Positions 41,911 through 50,538 are shown, counted from the first letter of the stretch. The stretch is 64,000 nucleotides of DNA from Leptospirales bacterium (GCA_019694685.1 JAIBBM010000022.1:1-64000); one strand, 5' to 3'. Notes: generated from the sequence alone by a model not told the origin. Translations and numbers: made by a program.

Positions 41911-42906
41911 ATGCTTCGGTTTCTCACAATTGCATGCGTTGCTCTTTGCTCCTGCCAGTGGCTGATTCGTCCGGGAACTGATTTCGAAAAGAGCCCGCCA
42001 CCACCTGAGCCCGATTACTCCCTGAGAGAATCCTGGGCCGCTCTTCCAGACCGCGCAGATACAGCGGACTCTGTCCCTTCTGAAGCAGACTGGAAAGACG
42101 CACAGTCCACAGCCTCCGCAGATGTTTTCTTTGTTCATCCCACTTTGTATTTTGGCGGAACCTGGAATGCGGATGTTGCCGATGCAACTGTGAACCGGAG
42201 AGTGGATGAGACCACTCTTCGCAAGCAGGCCAGCGTTTTTAATTGTTGTGCGAGGATCTATGCGCCTCGCTACCGTCAGGCGACCATCGCTGCATTTCTC
42301 GACAAAAAGAACGGTGCGCCGGCCCTGGATCTTGCGTATTCAGACGTGCTTCGTGCGTTTGATTACTATATGATTCACTACAATCAGGGCAGGCCTGTCA
42401 TCATTGCTTCTCACAGCCAGGGAACGCGCCATGCCTATTTCCTGTTGAAAGATCGATTTGATCGAAAGCCTGCTCTCAGTCGCCTTGTGGCAGCGTATCT
42501 CATTGGAATGGCCATCCCTGAACATCCCTATGCCACCATACCGATTTGCAAGTCGGCCACAGAGGTTCGGTGTTTTATTACGTATCGCTCTGCAACACCC
42601 GGAACAGAACTGAAGCGTTTGCCGCACGATCCAGAGCCACCGTATGCTTGTACCAATCCAGTTCACTGGAAGTCGGACGATTCTCTGGCAGAGGCAGATC
42701 TCAATCCGGGTGGGGTTTCAGCGAACTTTGAAAAAGTAGATCCAAATGTTTGCTCTGCGCAGTGCCAGAATGGCGTTCTTCTGATTTCAAAGCCCAAAGA
42801 GTCCGGCTATCATAATATTTCTGGCAACTTTCACGTTTCAGACTATTCGCTTTTTTATGTGAGTATTCGTAAGAATGTGGCGGATCGAATCGCCGCCTTC
42901 AGATGA
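41911..42906 (+). CDS. DUF3089 lipoprotein-like hydrolase
   Basis: A 331-residue protein of the DUF3089 alpha/beta-hydrolase-like family. The signal is short (MLRFLTIACVALCSCQW) with a candidate lipobox before a cysteine. Family motifs are ADVFFVHPTLYFGGTWNA, ASVFNCCARIYAPRYRQAT, AFDYYMIHYNQGRP and the nucleophile elbow IIASHSQGTRHA. The start at 41911 is preferred over GTG 41890. It overlaps the DUF4159 gene by 4 bases. The activity of this family is unknown, although the serine motif suggests esterase-like chemistry. Confidence 0.85.
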   Translation: MLRFLTIACVALCSCQWLIRPGTDFEKSPPPPEPDYSLRESWAALPDRADTADSVPSEADWKDAQSTASADVFFVHPTLYFGGTWNADVADATVNRRVDETTLRKQASVFNCCARIYAPRYRQATIAAFLDKKNGAPALDLAYSDVLRAFDYYMIHYNQGRPVIIASHSQGTRHAYFLLKDRFDRKPALSRLVAAYLIGMAIPEHPYATIPICKSATEVRCFITYRSATPGTELKRLPHDPEPPYACTNPVHWKSDDSLAEADLNPGGVSANFEKVDPNVCSAQCQNGVLLISKPKESGYHNISGNFHVSDYSLFYVSIRKNVADRIAAFR

Positions 42907-43649
42907 GTGTTCTTGTACTTGTACTCGTCGTCCTATTTTGTTCGATTGCTTTGCTATTTCCGCGGAAGCAAGCCAGGAGTTCCTCGCGCATAGCCGCAGT
43001 TAAGCGAAATAGTCCGGTGATTCTGAGACAACTGGTCTATCGCGGTGGAGACTGGGACGCCAATCCTGGATCTCTGCGAAACCTGGCACGTTTCGCTAGC
43101 AACTGCGAAGCGATAAAACTGGATGTGCGCGCCGGAGAGCCTGCAAACGGGCGAGATCTACCGGGTTCTGATTTTTTTGTATACGCAACCGGGCATCACG
43201 GTTTTGACCTGGCAGGCTCTGATCTAACAGGATTTCTCAGTTTTGTGCGTGCAGGTGGGTTCGTTCTTGTGGACGACAATCGCGGAATGGACGCAGCTTT
43301 CAGACGATTTGTCGCTCAGAATTTTCCGGAAGCAAGGCTCGAACCTGTTCGATCCGGTGAGGAAGTGTTTAGAAAGCCGTATAACGTTGGATCCATGCCA
43401 AAAATCATGATTCACGATGGTTCACCGGCAGTGTTGTATCGCCTGAAGGAAGGACAGGATTTGAATCTGTACTACAGCTTTAGTTCTGACCTGGGCGACG
43501 GCTGGGAGGATTCATTGCGACACAGGGTGCCGGAAGAAACTCGCAGGCTGGCGTTAGAAATGGGCACGAACTTAATTGCGCTTGCGTTCGCCTGGTCCAG
43601 CGCCGCGCGCGAAAGAAGAGGGAATTTCGCAGCGCGAAATTCCTCGTAG
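42903..43649 (+). CDS. DUF4159 protein
   Basis: A 248-residue protein with one N-terminal membrane helix (SVLVLVLVVLFCSIALLF) and a DUF4159 domain. The family motifs are VYRGGDWDANPGSLRNLARF, DFFVYATGHHGFDLAGSD and GGFVLVDDNRGMDAAFRRF. DUF4159 proteins are often found near membrane-assembly AAA and BatA-like genes; none is adjacent here. Function unknown. It is coupled to the DUF3089 gene (ATGA). Its last ten codons include a perfect inverted repeat. Confidence 0.83.
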   Translation: MSVLVLVLVVLFCSIALLFPRKQARSSSRIAAVKRNSPVILRQLVYRGGDWDANPGSLRNLARFASNCEAIKLDVRAGEPANGRDLPGSDFFVYATGHHGFDLAGSDLTGFLSFVRAGGFVLVDDNRGMDAAFRRFVAQNFPEARLEPVRSGEEVFRKPYNVGSMPKIMIHDGSPAVLYRLKEGQDLNLYYSFSSDLGDGWEDSLRHRVPEETRRLALEMGTNLIALAFAWSSAARERRGNFAARNSS

Positions 43650-43676
43650 GAAACGACGCTGCTCTTCAGAGCAGCG
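43621..43676. terminator. Tandem hairpins after DUF4159 gene
   Basis: Two perfect inverted repeats lie in tandem. The first is GGAATTTCGC-AGC-GCGAAATTCC (43621-43643), inside the 3' end of the DUF4159 gene. The second is CGCTGCTC-TTCA-GAGCAGCG (43657-43676), between genes. The second is 10 bases before the convergent Pmp3 stop and probably acts as a bidirectional terminator. Neither has a strong T-run on the plus strand. Confidence 0.55.
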
Positions 43677-43686
43677 CAACTTCAGA

Positions 43687-43845
43687 TTACTTTTTCAGAA
43701 TGACCCAGATGGCGTGGATGATTCCTGGAACGTAGCCAAAGATGGTCAAAAGAATGTTGAGCCAGAAATGAAATCCAATTCCAACCTGGAGGAAAACTCC
43801 GAGAGGTGGAAGTACGATTGCAGCGATGATGCGAACTATGTCCAT
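43687..43845 (-). CDS. Pmp3/YqaE-type proteolipid
   Basis: A 52-residue protein of the Pmp3/UPF0057 (YqaE) family. It has two hydrophobic helices, with the family pattern IIAAIVLPPLGVFLQVGIG, then FWLNILLTIFGYVPGIIHA and a short basic end. The ATG at 43845 is preceded by AAGGAG six bases upstream, a strong ribosome site. It is a small stress-associated inner-membrane protein of unclear mechanism in bacteria. It lies 10 bases downstream of the exported protein gene (43856-44269). Confidence 0.93.
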   Translation of the reverse strand: MDIVRIIAAIVLPPLGVFLQVGIGFHFWLNILLTIFGYVPGIIHAIWVILKK

Positions 43846-43855
43846 GTGTATCTCC

Positions 43856-44269
43856 TTATTTTACTACTTGAAAGGTCGTTGAGTATTCTGACGTATCACC
43901 ATCTTCCGTGTGAACATAGATGGTGATCTTCCACGTGCCCAGATACTTATCGTCATGCGTATTGGGCGTCATCCAGAAGTAAACATAGTTCCAGTCTGCC
44001 TGTGTATCAATGTCTATGTTGATTGGTTTGTTCTTTCGCGTATCGTCTTGTAGTTCAAAGACAGCGTTGAGTTTGTACACGCCCGGTGTTTCGATATTGG
44101 AGAAGACATGAATCTTGTCTGCCGCGCGAAATTTTGTCTTACATCCGCTGGGTGTTCCTGCGTTCTCATCTACGGCGAGGCAAGCCTTTGGTTTGGATAG
44201 AATTGCTTCCTGGGCAAAGAGCGCATGGGAAGAAAAGAACAGCGCCATTGTCAATAATAGTGGTTTCAT
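43856..44269 (-). CDS. Exported beta-rich protein
   Basis: A 137-residue protein with a signal peptide (MKPLLLTMALFFSSHALFA). The mature part looks like an immunoglobulin-type beta sandwich: TPGVYKLNAVFELQDD, DWNYVYFWMTP, LGTWKITIYVHTEDG. Two cysteines (KACLAVDEN, SGCKTKFRAA) could form a disulphide. ATG 44269 has GGAGG upstream and is preferred to the longer frame from 44380. I recognise no named family. It may be cotranscribed with the Pmp3 gene. Confidence 0.72.
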   Translation of the reverse strand: MKPLLLTMALFFSSHALFAQEAILSKPKACLAVDENAGTPSGCKTKFRAADKIHVFSNIETPGVYKLNAVFELQDDTRKNKPINIDIDTQADWNYVYFWMTPNTHDDKYLGTWKITIYVHTEDGDTSEYSTTFQVVK

Positions 44270-44313
44270 AGTCCCTCCAGATTTGAGACTGATTTTGTTT
44301 TGCACGAGTTCAA

Positions 44314-44958
44314 TTAAAAAACGTCCACTCGGATGGCGTGGTTGGGACATACATGCACGCATTGTCCGCAACCGGTGCAAGACTTTGCAATGTCAGGCAG
44401 CCTGTCTTTTCCGAGGGAGATCGCTCCTTTCACTGGGCATTCGCGCACGCAAATCTTGCATGTTTGCGATTTTTGACCCGGAGCGAGGCGTGGTTTTCTG
44501 GACTCGTGGTTTCTGCAGAGCGATTCTGATACCGCGGCCACGCCGAGTCGCGGGTTTTGCTTCTTTCTGAGTTTCTTCAGCGCGCCTGTTTCGCACGAAT
44601 CAATGCACGGCATGTCGGGGCAAAGTCTGCATGCGTTTAGATTTGGATCGAGAAGTGGACCGCTGGCCGGTCCCATCTGGAAGAGCACTCCGTATGGGCA
44701 GGCGACGATGCAATCGCCGCATTTTGTGCACGCCTTGTTGAATTTCTTTGGATCTTTCAGTGCGCCTGGAGGACGAGCGAGTTTGCGCGGAGGAGGAGCA
44801 TCTGCGGGAGGAACAGGAGCAGGCGGAGTGAAGTGTTCCGGCGAAAGCAGATTTGAAAATGCAAGCAGTTGCTTGTCGATGGCGGAGCCGACGGGAGTCT
44901 TCATGACTTCCCGCGCGACTTCTTTTACGCCTTCGCGAAAGAACTTACGTCGATCCAT
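44314..44958 (-). CDS. NapF-like polyferredoxin
   Basis: A 214-residue protein with four [4Fe-4S] cluster-binding sets: CTKCGDCIVACP, CRLCPDMPCIDSC, CKICVRECPV and CTGCGQCVHVCP. A partial set is also seen in ESLCRNHES. The N-terminal MDRRKFFREGVKEVAR resembles NapF/NapG leaders, but no hydrophobic signal follows. Members of this group act in assembly of, or electron transfer to, periplasmic nitrate-type reductases; none of those genes is nearby. It overlaps the YidB-like gene by 14 bases. Confidence 0.88.
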   Translation of the reverse strand: MDRRKFFREGVKEVAREVMKTPVGSAIDKQLLAFSNLLSPEHFTPPAPVPPADAPPPRKLARPPGALKDPKKFNKACTKCGDCIVACPYGVLFQMGPASGPLLDPNLNACRLCPDMPCIDSCETGALKKLRKKQNPRLGVAAVSESLCRNHESRKPRLAPGQKSQTCKICVRECPVKGAISLGKDRLPDIAKSCTGCGQCVHVCPNHAIRVDVF

Positions 44959-45346
44959 CCGATGGCCCAGCGCTTGCCTCTGGACTCTTTCCAGGATCGT
45001 CTCCGGGGACCTGACCCTGAGGAGTGAGTTTGTCTACGATGCCCGGTAGAATCTGACCCAGGAATTTGGAAGCGTTCTCAGGAGATACTCCTGCCTTCTG
45101 TGCCAGAGCCTGGAGCTGTTCGCTTCCCAGGACATTCTTGATTTGTTCAGGCGAAATCAATTTGTTTTCACCAGTTCCAATCCAGGATTCTGCCAGGTCT
45201 CCGAGCCCTTTTGTCTTCAGGTCCTGAACGATTCCGCCCACTCCCTTTTTCTGGAGCATGTCGATCACTCCACCCACCAGGTTCTGATTGCCTTCTTTTC
45301 CTGCGACATCATTGGCCGCAGAGATCACTTTATCGAGGAAGCCCAT
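44945..45346 (-). CDS. YidB-like DUF937 protein
   Basis: A 133-residue protein matching the YidB/DUF937 family: MGFLDKVISAANDVAG, then LVGGVIDMLQKKGVGGIVQDL, GLGDLAESWIGTGENKLI, and VLGSEQLQALAQKAGVSPE. The C-terminal tail is low-complexity (GDDPGKSPEASAGPSDGS). ATG 45346 is used; an ATG at 45379 adds an unlikely leader. Its end overlaps the ferredoxin gene. The function of YidB proteins is not established. Confidence 0.88.
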   Translation of the reverse strand: MGFLDKVISAANDVAGKEGNQNLVGGVIDMLQKKGVGGIVQDLKTKGLGDLAESWIGTGENKLISPEQIKNVLGSEQLQALAQKAGVSPENASKFLGQILPGIVDKLTPQGQVPGDDPGKSPEASAGPSDGST

Positions 45347-45416
45347 CCTTCTTTCTGGACCATGCGGGTTGATTTGCAACCCAATTTCGTCGCCGGATCG
45401 CCCCCGAAAAGGGTGA

Positions 45417-46415
45417 ATGAATCCTGAAATCCTCCGAAGATACTATATGCAGGTACTGGAAGCACCGAAGAAAAAACGCAGAGCACCGAAGAAGTCAAAA
45501 GATCCGTTTCATCCTCCCTTGTTCGAAGCGCGTCCAGGCCACGTTCGCCTGGTGCCTTGCAATGCATGTGGTGGAATGAGCTTTAAGACTCTTTTTGAAA
45601 AGGAGTCTTCGCTCAAAGAAGTCTTCCAGGTGGTTCGCTGCAAGTGCGGACTCGTGCAGGTAAATCCGCAGCCTGATCTCCAGGCAGTCCTTCCTTACTA
45701 CGCGGATTCCTATTTCAAGAAGCGCACAGACCGTGGATACGATAACTACTTCTCCGACGAAATCAAAGCAGAAATCCGTCGCGTTTTCACAATGAATCTC
45801 GAGGACATCGGCTTCTTCGCATATGAAAAAAAGGTATTCGAGAAACAACGCCCTGGTCGCGCTCTGGACGCAGGCTGTGCTGCGGGATACTTCGTCGAAT
45901 ATATGGCAGAACGTGGATGGAATGCAGAGGGCATTGAGCTTTCTGCTGTGGCGGCAAAGCCAGGCAAAGCTCGCGGCCTCCGCATCACCGTCGGCGATTT
46001 TCTCACGCACTCGGATTTGATTCCTCAATCGTACGATTTCATTTCTTTCTGGGCTTCCATTGAACACATGCATGAACCCGCGCGCGTTCTCCTTCGCGCC
46101 AGTGAGCTACTGCAGCCGGGCGGGCGCATGGTGCTTTCCACCTGCAGGTATGGTCTGCTTGCACGCCTGGCGGGGCGGGACTGGCGATTCATGAACGTTC
46201 CAGAGCATCTGTACTTCTTCAGCGTAAAGCGCCTAACGCGTCTTGCGTCAGAGCTTGGCTTCAAAGTCGTAGGAAAAGTCACATACGGGTCTGGCCTTAC
46301 GACCAGGAAGGACGCATCCCCATTCTATCGCTTTGCAAAGAGATGGCTCGATCCTCTCGTCAAGGTACTGGGGCAGGGCGATATGATGGTATTTCACCTG
46401 GAAAAAATGAGTTGA
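45417..46415 (+). CDS. SAM-dependent methyltransferase with zinc ribbon
   Basis: A 332-residue class I methyltransferase. The N-terminus has a zinc-ribbon-like CNACGG and CKCG pair (residues about 48-80), as in many sugar or nucleotide-sugar methyltransferases. The SAM-binding core follows: RALDAGCAAGYFVEYMAERGW, ELSAVAAKPGKARG, DFISFWASIEHMHEPARVL and GGRMVLSTCRYG. The early basic stretch KKKRRAPKKSKDP is unusual. The substrate may be an envelope polysaccharide precursor (inference from similarity of domain order). Confidence 0.85.
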   Translation: MNPEILRRYYMQVLEAPKKKRRAPKKSKDPFHPPLFEARPGHVRLVPCNACGGMSFKTLFEKESSLKEVFQVVRCKCGLVQVNPQPDLQAVLPYYADSYFKKRTDRGYDNYFSDEIKAEIRRVFTMNLEDIGFFAYEKKVFEKQRPGRALDAGCAAGYFVEYMAERGWNAEGIELSAVAAKPGKARGLRITVGDFLTHSDLIPQSYDFISFWASIEHMHEPARVLLRASELLQPGGRMVLSTCRYGLLARLAGRDWRFMNVPEHLYFFSVKRLTRLASELGFKVVGKVTYGSGLTTRKDASPFYRFAKRWLDPLVKVLGQGDMMVFHLEKMS

Positions 46416-46448
46416 TCGCCGGAGAGGGGGCTCCTTAAAATATCACGC

Positions 46449-47225
46449 TTGATAGTACCAATAGAAGATCTCCGCCGCGAAATCCCGCTGGCAGTTGAAA
46501 AAAACAAAACTCTGAGCATGGTTACCTATGCTCTCTCAGACTACGGCGAAGAAGTACTCAAGATACTCGTCGGCAGCATTCTGGAAAAAGCCGGCAGAAT
46601 GGATTTGTTCGACATTGTGTACACGGCCGCCAAAGAGCTTGTGGTCAACGCAACCAAGGCGAATCTAAAGCGCGCGCTCTTCCTGAAACTCAGTCTGAAT
46701 GCAAACGATCCGGCACAATATGATGTTGGTATGAATTATTTCCGCGGAGCTCTAACAGAAGAAAAGCTTCGCAAGTACAAGAAAACGTTCAAAGAGCACA
46801 ATCTACCGGTAGTTGTAACTCTTTACTATTCTATGGATGTGGTTCACATCAAGGTGAAGAATAACTTTCCCCTTCTGGATATTGAAGAAAGCAGAATTCG
46901 CCAGAAGTTTCGTCAGGCAACCAGTTTCACCAGCCTTCTTGATTTCTTCATGGAACACGGAGATGACACTGAGGGAGCAGGCCTTGGTCTCACCATGGTG
47001 GGCATCCTTCTAGACGAATCAGGCGTGGATCGCCACGCATTCACTCTGTATTCAAGCGAAAAGTACGGGGAGACGGTGGCCAGGCTTGAGATTCCTCTTT
47101 CGCCTGATTACGTTTCCAAGAGAAAAGTATTTGAGTCGGAAATGCACGGCAAGGGCCAGTCTCCGGATCAGTTGAGACAGGACTTTAAATACAACTATAA
47201 GCAGTTTACCAGAAACCATTCGTAG
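46449..47225 (+). CDS. Stand-alone HATPase-like signalling protein
   Basis: A 258-residue protein with one HATPase-like domain and no histidine-kinase dimerisation domain. N-box AAKELVVNATKANLKRA (61-76), an asparagine-rich VHIKVKNNFP (132-141) and G2 box EGAGLGLTMV (175-184) are present, with a helical insert (KYKKTFKEHN) between. It shares this module, including the closing TVARLEIPL, with the N-terminal part of the cyclase fusion (11625-13322). The start is TTG. It may bind ATP and act as a regulatory or anti-sigma-like switch. Confidence 0.78.
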   Translation: MIVPIEDLRREIPLAVEKNKTLSMVTYALSDYGEEVLKILVGSILEKAGRMDLFDIVYTAAKELVVNATKANLKRALFLKLSLNANDPAQYDVGMNYFRGALTEEKLRKYKKTFKEHNLPVVVTLYYSMDVVHIKVKNNFPLLDIEESRIRQKFRQATSFTSLLDFFMEHGDDTEGAGLGLTMVGILLDESGVDRHAFTLYSSEKYGETVARLEIPLSPDYVSKRKVFESEMHGKGQSPDQLRQDFKYNYKQFTRNHS

Positions 47226-47230
47226 ACTTG

Positions 47231-48292
47231 ATGTCCCACGCAGATTCAAAGACCAGAGCGCGCCGTGTCTGGATCCAGGCTTCTGCGGGATCATTGTCCA
47301 GACTGGGTCTAGTGTCAGATCAAATCGCAGCGCCCTCATCGGATCAGGTTCAGATTAGAGTTCGTGCGTGTGGTTTGAATTTTGCGGATATCTTTGCAAT
47401 TCTGGGTCTTTACTCCGCCACTCCATCCGGTGCTTTTACTCCTGGCCTTGAATTTTCTGGAGAAATTGCAGCGTTAGGCGACATTGCTCAACAGAAAACA
47501 GGATTTCGCCCGGGCGATCGGATCATGGGTCTCACCCGTTTTGGCGCATACACGGATCTGATCAATGTGGACTATCGTTACATTCGCAAAATTCCATCTT
47601 CGTGGAGCTTTGAGCAAGGAGCTGCATTTCTTGCTCAGGGTTTGACTGCAGAGTACGCGATTTCTGATCTGGGTTCCGTGAAGAAAGGAGAAACTGTTCT
47701 GGTTCAGTCTGCTGCAGGCGGTGTTGGTCTGATTTCTCTCTTCTTGCTTGAGCAATTGGGAGCACATGCGATTGCAGTTGTGGGAAGTCCATCCAAGATC
47801 GATCTTCTTGTTTCTCGCGGAGTGAAGCGCGAAAGGATCCTTCTACGCAGCGCTTCCACATTCAGAAAGGATCTTCGGCGTGCGGCGCCGGATGGAATTG
47901 ACGTTTGCCTGGATGCGGTGTACGGTCCATTTTTCAAGCCGCAGTACGATGCGCTTCGCGCCGGTGGACGTTATGTGTTATTCGGCGCAGCAAGCATGAT
48001 GCCTGAAGGTAAGAAACCAAACTATCTCAGACTGGCCTTTCAATACCTGCGAAGACCGGCTCTCGATCCCCTGGCCATGATTTCAGACAATAAAAGTCTG
48101 CTTGCTTTTAATTTGATCTGGCTCTGGGATCAGACGGATCGCCTTGCGGGGCTCGCAGACAGGCTCCTTACGTATCCCTGGCAGAACAATCCACCGTTCG
48201 TAGGCAAAGTGTTTTCCTTTGAGAAGGCCCCGGATGCTCTTCGCTTCTTTCAATCAGGCGAAAGCGTGGGCAAGGTCATTCTGTCCGTATGA
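47231..48292 (+). CDS. Quinone-oxidoreductase-like MDR protein
   Basis: A 353-residue zinc-independent medium-chain dehydrogenase/reductase resembling VAT-1 and quinone oxidoreductase. The catalytic N-terminal domain contains VRACGLNFADIFAILGLY and GLEFSGEIAALG. The Rossmann part contains LVQSAAGGVGLISLFLLEQLG. No zinc ligands are evident. It likely reduces quinones or enones with NADPH. ATG 47231 is used; TTG 47228 is an alternative. It overlaps the TrxR-like gene by 4 bases, suggesting a shared electron path. Confidence 0.88.
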   Translation: MSHADSKTRARRVWIQASAGSLSRLGLVSDQIAAPSSDQVQIRVRACGLNFADIFAILGLYSATPSGAFTPGLEFSGEIAALGDIAQQKTGFRPGDRIMGLTRFGAYTDLINVDYRYIRKIPSSWSFEQGAAFLAQGLTAEYAISDLGSVKKGETVLVQSAAGGVGLISLFLLEQLGAHAIAVVGSPSKIDLLVSRGVKRERILLRSASTFRKDLRRAAPDGIDVCLDAVYGPFFKPQYDALRAGGRYVLFGAASMMPEGKKPNYLRLAFQYLRRPALDPLAMISDNKSLLAFNLIWLWDQTDRLAGLADRLLTYPWQNNPPFVGKVFSFEKAPDALRFFQSGESVGKVILSV

Positions 48293-49269
48293 ACGCGGAT
48301 GCAGATGTAGTCATTGTCGGTGGCGGCATGGCAGGATTGTCCGCCGGAATCTGGGCCGGAAGGCTTGGGTTAAAATCTAAGATCATAGAAAAAGACGAGC
48401 GCGCCGGCGGGCAATTGCACTGGATTCAAGACGTAATTCCTGACTATCCGGGATTGGAGCTGCGTGGAACGGACTTTGCCAGGACGTTATGCGATCAAGC
48501 GCAGAGATCTGCTTCGATCGAAACAGGCATCGCAGTGCAGAAGATCCTTCCATTTCAAGACGCGCCTGAGGCCGGAGATCTCTACGTTCTTGAAACAACA
48601 GGCGGCATTCTGAGTGCCCGCGCTGTGCTCATCTCTACCGGGCTCAGAAGAAGAACCCTTCCTGCAGTGCGCGCTTTTCACGGAACTGGAATTTATTACA
48701 CGTCGCAGCCGCGAGACCAGTTCAAAGGAAACTCTCTTGTGATTGCAGGAGGTGGAGACGGGGCCGTTGAGAACGCGATTCTGCTTCAGGCGCAGTGGAA
48801 GAAGATCTACATCGTGCACAGAGGAGCCGCACTTCGTGCAAGACCGGCACTCGCAGATCACATTCGAAATCATTCGCATATAGAAGTGTTGCTCGAAACA
48901 GAAATTGTGTCCGTGACGGGAGATCCAGGTATCAGAGGTGTTGTGCTCAGCCAGGGCGGCAAAACGCGAACTGTGGATGCGGATCGGCTTCTTGTGAAAG
49001 TTGGATTTGAGGCAGAAAACACTCTTCTTTCTTCCGGAGGTCATCATTTTGCACACGCAGGCAGCTGGCTGGATTCGAACGACGAACAGATGGCCCTCCA
49101 TTCCACAGGAGACATGCCACTGGACTCCAGGCCCATCTGGGTAGCCGGTGATGTTTGCACTCCGCGTGATCCTTCTCTGGCAGTCGCAGCAGGACAGGCC
49201 TGCATCGCAATGCGTTCGATTGAACGTTATCTGCGATCGAAACCTTCCTTGCTGCCCAATCGGAATTGA
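48289..49269 (+). CDS. TrxR-like flavoprotein without CxxC
   Basis: A 326-residue FAD/NAD(P)-dependent oxidoreductase of the thioredoxin-reductase fold. It has DVVIVGGGMAGLSAGIWAG at the N-terminus, LVIAGGGDGAVENAILL for the pyridine nucleotide, and the FAD closing motif PIWVAGDVCTPRDPS. The active-site CxxC of thioredoxin reductase is missing: the corresponding region reads GTGIYYTSQPRD. That makes it more like TrxR-type ferredoxin/flavodoxin-NADP reductases. It is coupled to the quinone-oxidoreductase-like gene. Confidence 0.88.
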   Translation: MNADADVVIVGGGMAGLSAGIWAGRLGLKSKIIEKDERAGGQLHWIQDVIPDYPGLELRGTDFARTLCDQAQRSASIETGIAVQKILPFQDAPEAGDLYVLETTGGILSARAVLISTGLRRRTLPAVRAFHGTGIYYTSQPRDQFKGNSLVIAGGGDGAVENAILLQAQWKKIYIVHRGAALRARPALADHIRNHSHIEVLLETEIVSVTGDPGIRGVVLSQGGKTRTVDADRLLVKVGFEAENTLLSSGGHHFAHAGSWLDSNDEQMALHSTGDMPLDSRPIWVAGDVCTPRDPSLAVAAGQACIAMRSIERYLRSKPSLLPNRN

Positions 49270-49299
49270 CCTGGAAAGCGGGCGAGGCAGGTAGATCGT

Positions 49300-50538
49300 A
49301 TGTCTGAAGAGCGGCCACAGGAAATAGACTTCGCATCCGCGCGTGATCAGATTGAAAAAGCGTGCGACGCAGCAGGCGAGTTGCCTGCATTCACCTTTGA
49401 AAAAGGGGAGACCAGGTTTTACTTCAGTCCTCGCAATCTGGATCGTGCTGCAGTCTACAACGCGATGGAGACTGTAAAGGCGCACATTGAAAACGTTCGA
49501 GTGCACACATTTGAATCAGGTTTTGTGGTGCTCCAGGGAATGGGAGATCTTTACGCGCCGCGCGCCATCACCAGCGGAATCAAATTCAAATTCATGAGCG
49601 TTGGTGGTGTGCCGCGCATCGAAGTAACACGCAAAGGAAATTTTATTCAGGAAGAGATTCAGGCATGCATTGCGTTGTTTCGTAACTTTCACGCAGCGCA
49701 GGGTGCGGGAGATCCGGCCGCCATCCTGGGTGAACTTGGCGCGCAGGTGTATGTTCCTCCTTCGGGAAGTCAGGATCCGTGGACCTGGATGGCAGGGTAT
49801 GAACAGACCAAGAGTGAAGTGCGCGAAAGCATTGTTCTTCCGTTAAAGAATGGAGATCTATTCCGAGAAGTGGCGCGTCTTGCGCGTGGTTCTGATCAGG
49901 GTGTAATGCCGCGCGCGATTTTGTTTGAGGGCCCACCCGGTGTTGGTAAGACAACCATGGCTCGCATCATTGCGACAGATACCGGCATTCCTTTGATCTA
50001 CGTTCCCATTGAAAACATACTCAGTAAGTACTACGGAGAATCTGCGCAGAACCTTTCTCGCATCTTTGACGCGGCCGCCATGATGAAGCAGGCGATCCTA
50101 TTTCTGGACGAGATCGATTCTCTAGCAGGAAGCAGAGACGAAGGAATGTTCGAAGCAACCAGGCGAGTGCTGTCTGTATTGCTGCGAAAAATAGACGGAC
50201 TTGATACGGTCGATGGGATCATCACTCTGGGAGCCACCAACCGGTCCGGGGATCTGGATCATGCCCTGCTTTCTCGCTTTGATCATTCGATCCGATTCCC
50301 TTTGCCCGGGCGAGAAGAGATTCGTGCCATCTATCGCACGTACGCGAAGCATTTGAAATCAGAGGAACTCATTGACCTGGCAGCGGTAAGCGAAGGCCTT
50401 TCGGGCAGAAACATTCGGGACATCTGTGAGTACGCGGAGCGTCGCCATGCGCGCATCTTGCTTTCTACTCCGGGGAGCGCTGCGAGTGCACCACCGGCTT
50501 CCGTTTACCTGGAAATTGCTCGTTCCCGCAATGTTTGA
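49300..50538 (+). CDS. AAA ATPase
   Basis: A 412-residue protein. The N-terminal ~160 residues form an unrecognised domain (FYFSPRNLDRAAVYNAM, KFKFMSVGGVPRIEVTRKG). The C-terminal AAA module has Walker A LFEGPPGVGKTTMAR, Walker B AILFLDEIDSLAG, and the second region of homology LGATNRSGDLDHALLSRFD. A lid follows (LSGRNIRDICEYAERRHAR). It resembles katanin/Vps4-like single-AAA remodellers in the ATPase part. The target is unknown. The N-domain may be substrate-binding. Confidence 0.9.
   Translation: MSEERPQEIDFASARDQIEKACDAAGELPAFTFEKGETRFYFSPRNLDRAAVYNAMETVKAHIENVRVHTFESGFVVLQGMGDLYAPRAITSGIKFKFMSVGGVPRIEVTRKGNFIQEEIQACIALFRNFHAAQGAGDPAAILGELGAQVYVPPSGSQDPWTWMAGYEQTKSEVRESIVLPLKNGDLFREVARLARGSDQGVMPRAILFEGPPGVGKTTMARIIATDTGIPLIYVPIENILSKYYGESAQNLSRIFDAAAMMKQAILFLDEIDSLAGSRDEGMFEATRRVLSVLLRKIDGLDTVDGIITLGATNRSGDLDHALLSRFDHSIRFPLPGREEIRAIYRTYAKHLKSEELIDLAAVSEGLSGRNIRDICEYAERRHARILLSTPGSAASAPPASVYLEIARSRNV

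Noticed and set aside
48487..49506. A 339-codon minus-strand open frame
   Set aside because: It is antisense to the TrxR-like and AAA genes, is rich in Cys, Arg and Ser with no motif, and both plus-strand genes are well supported.
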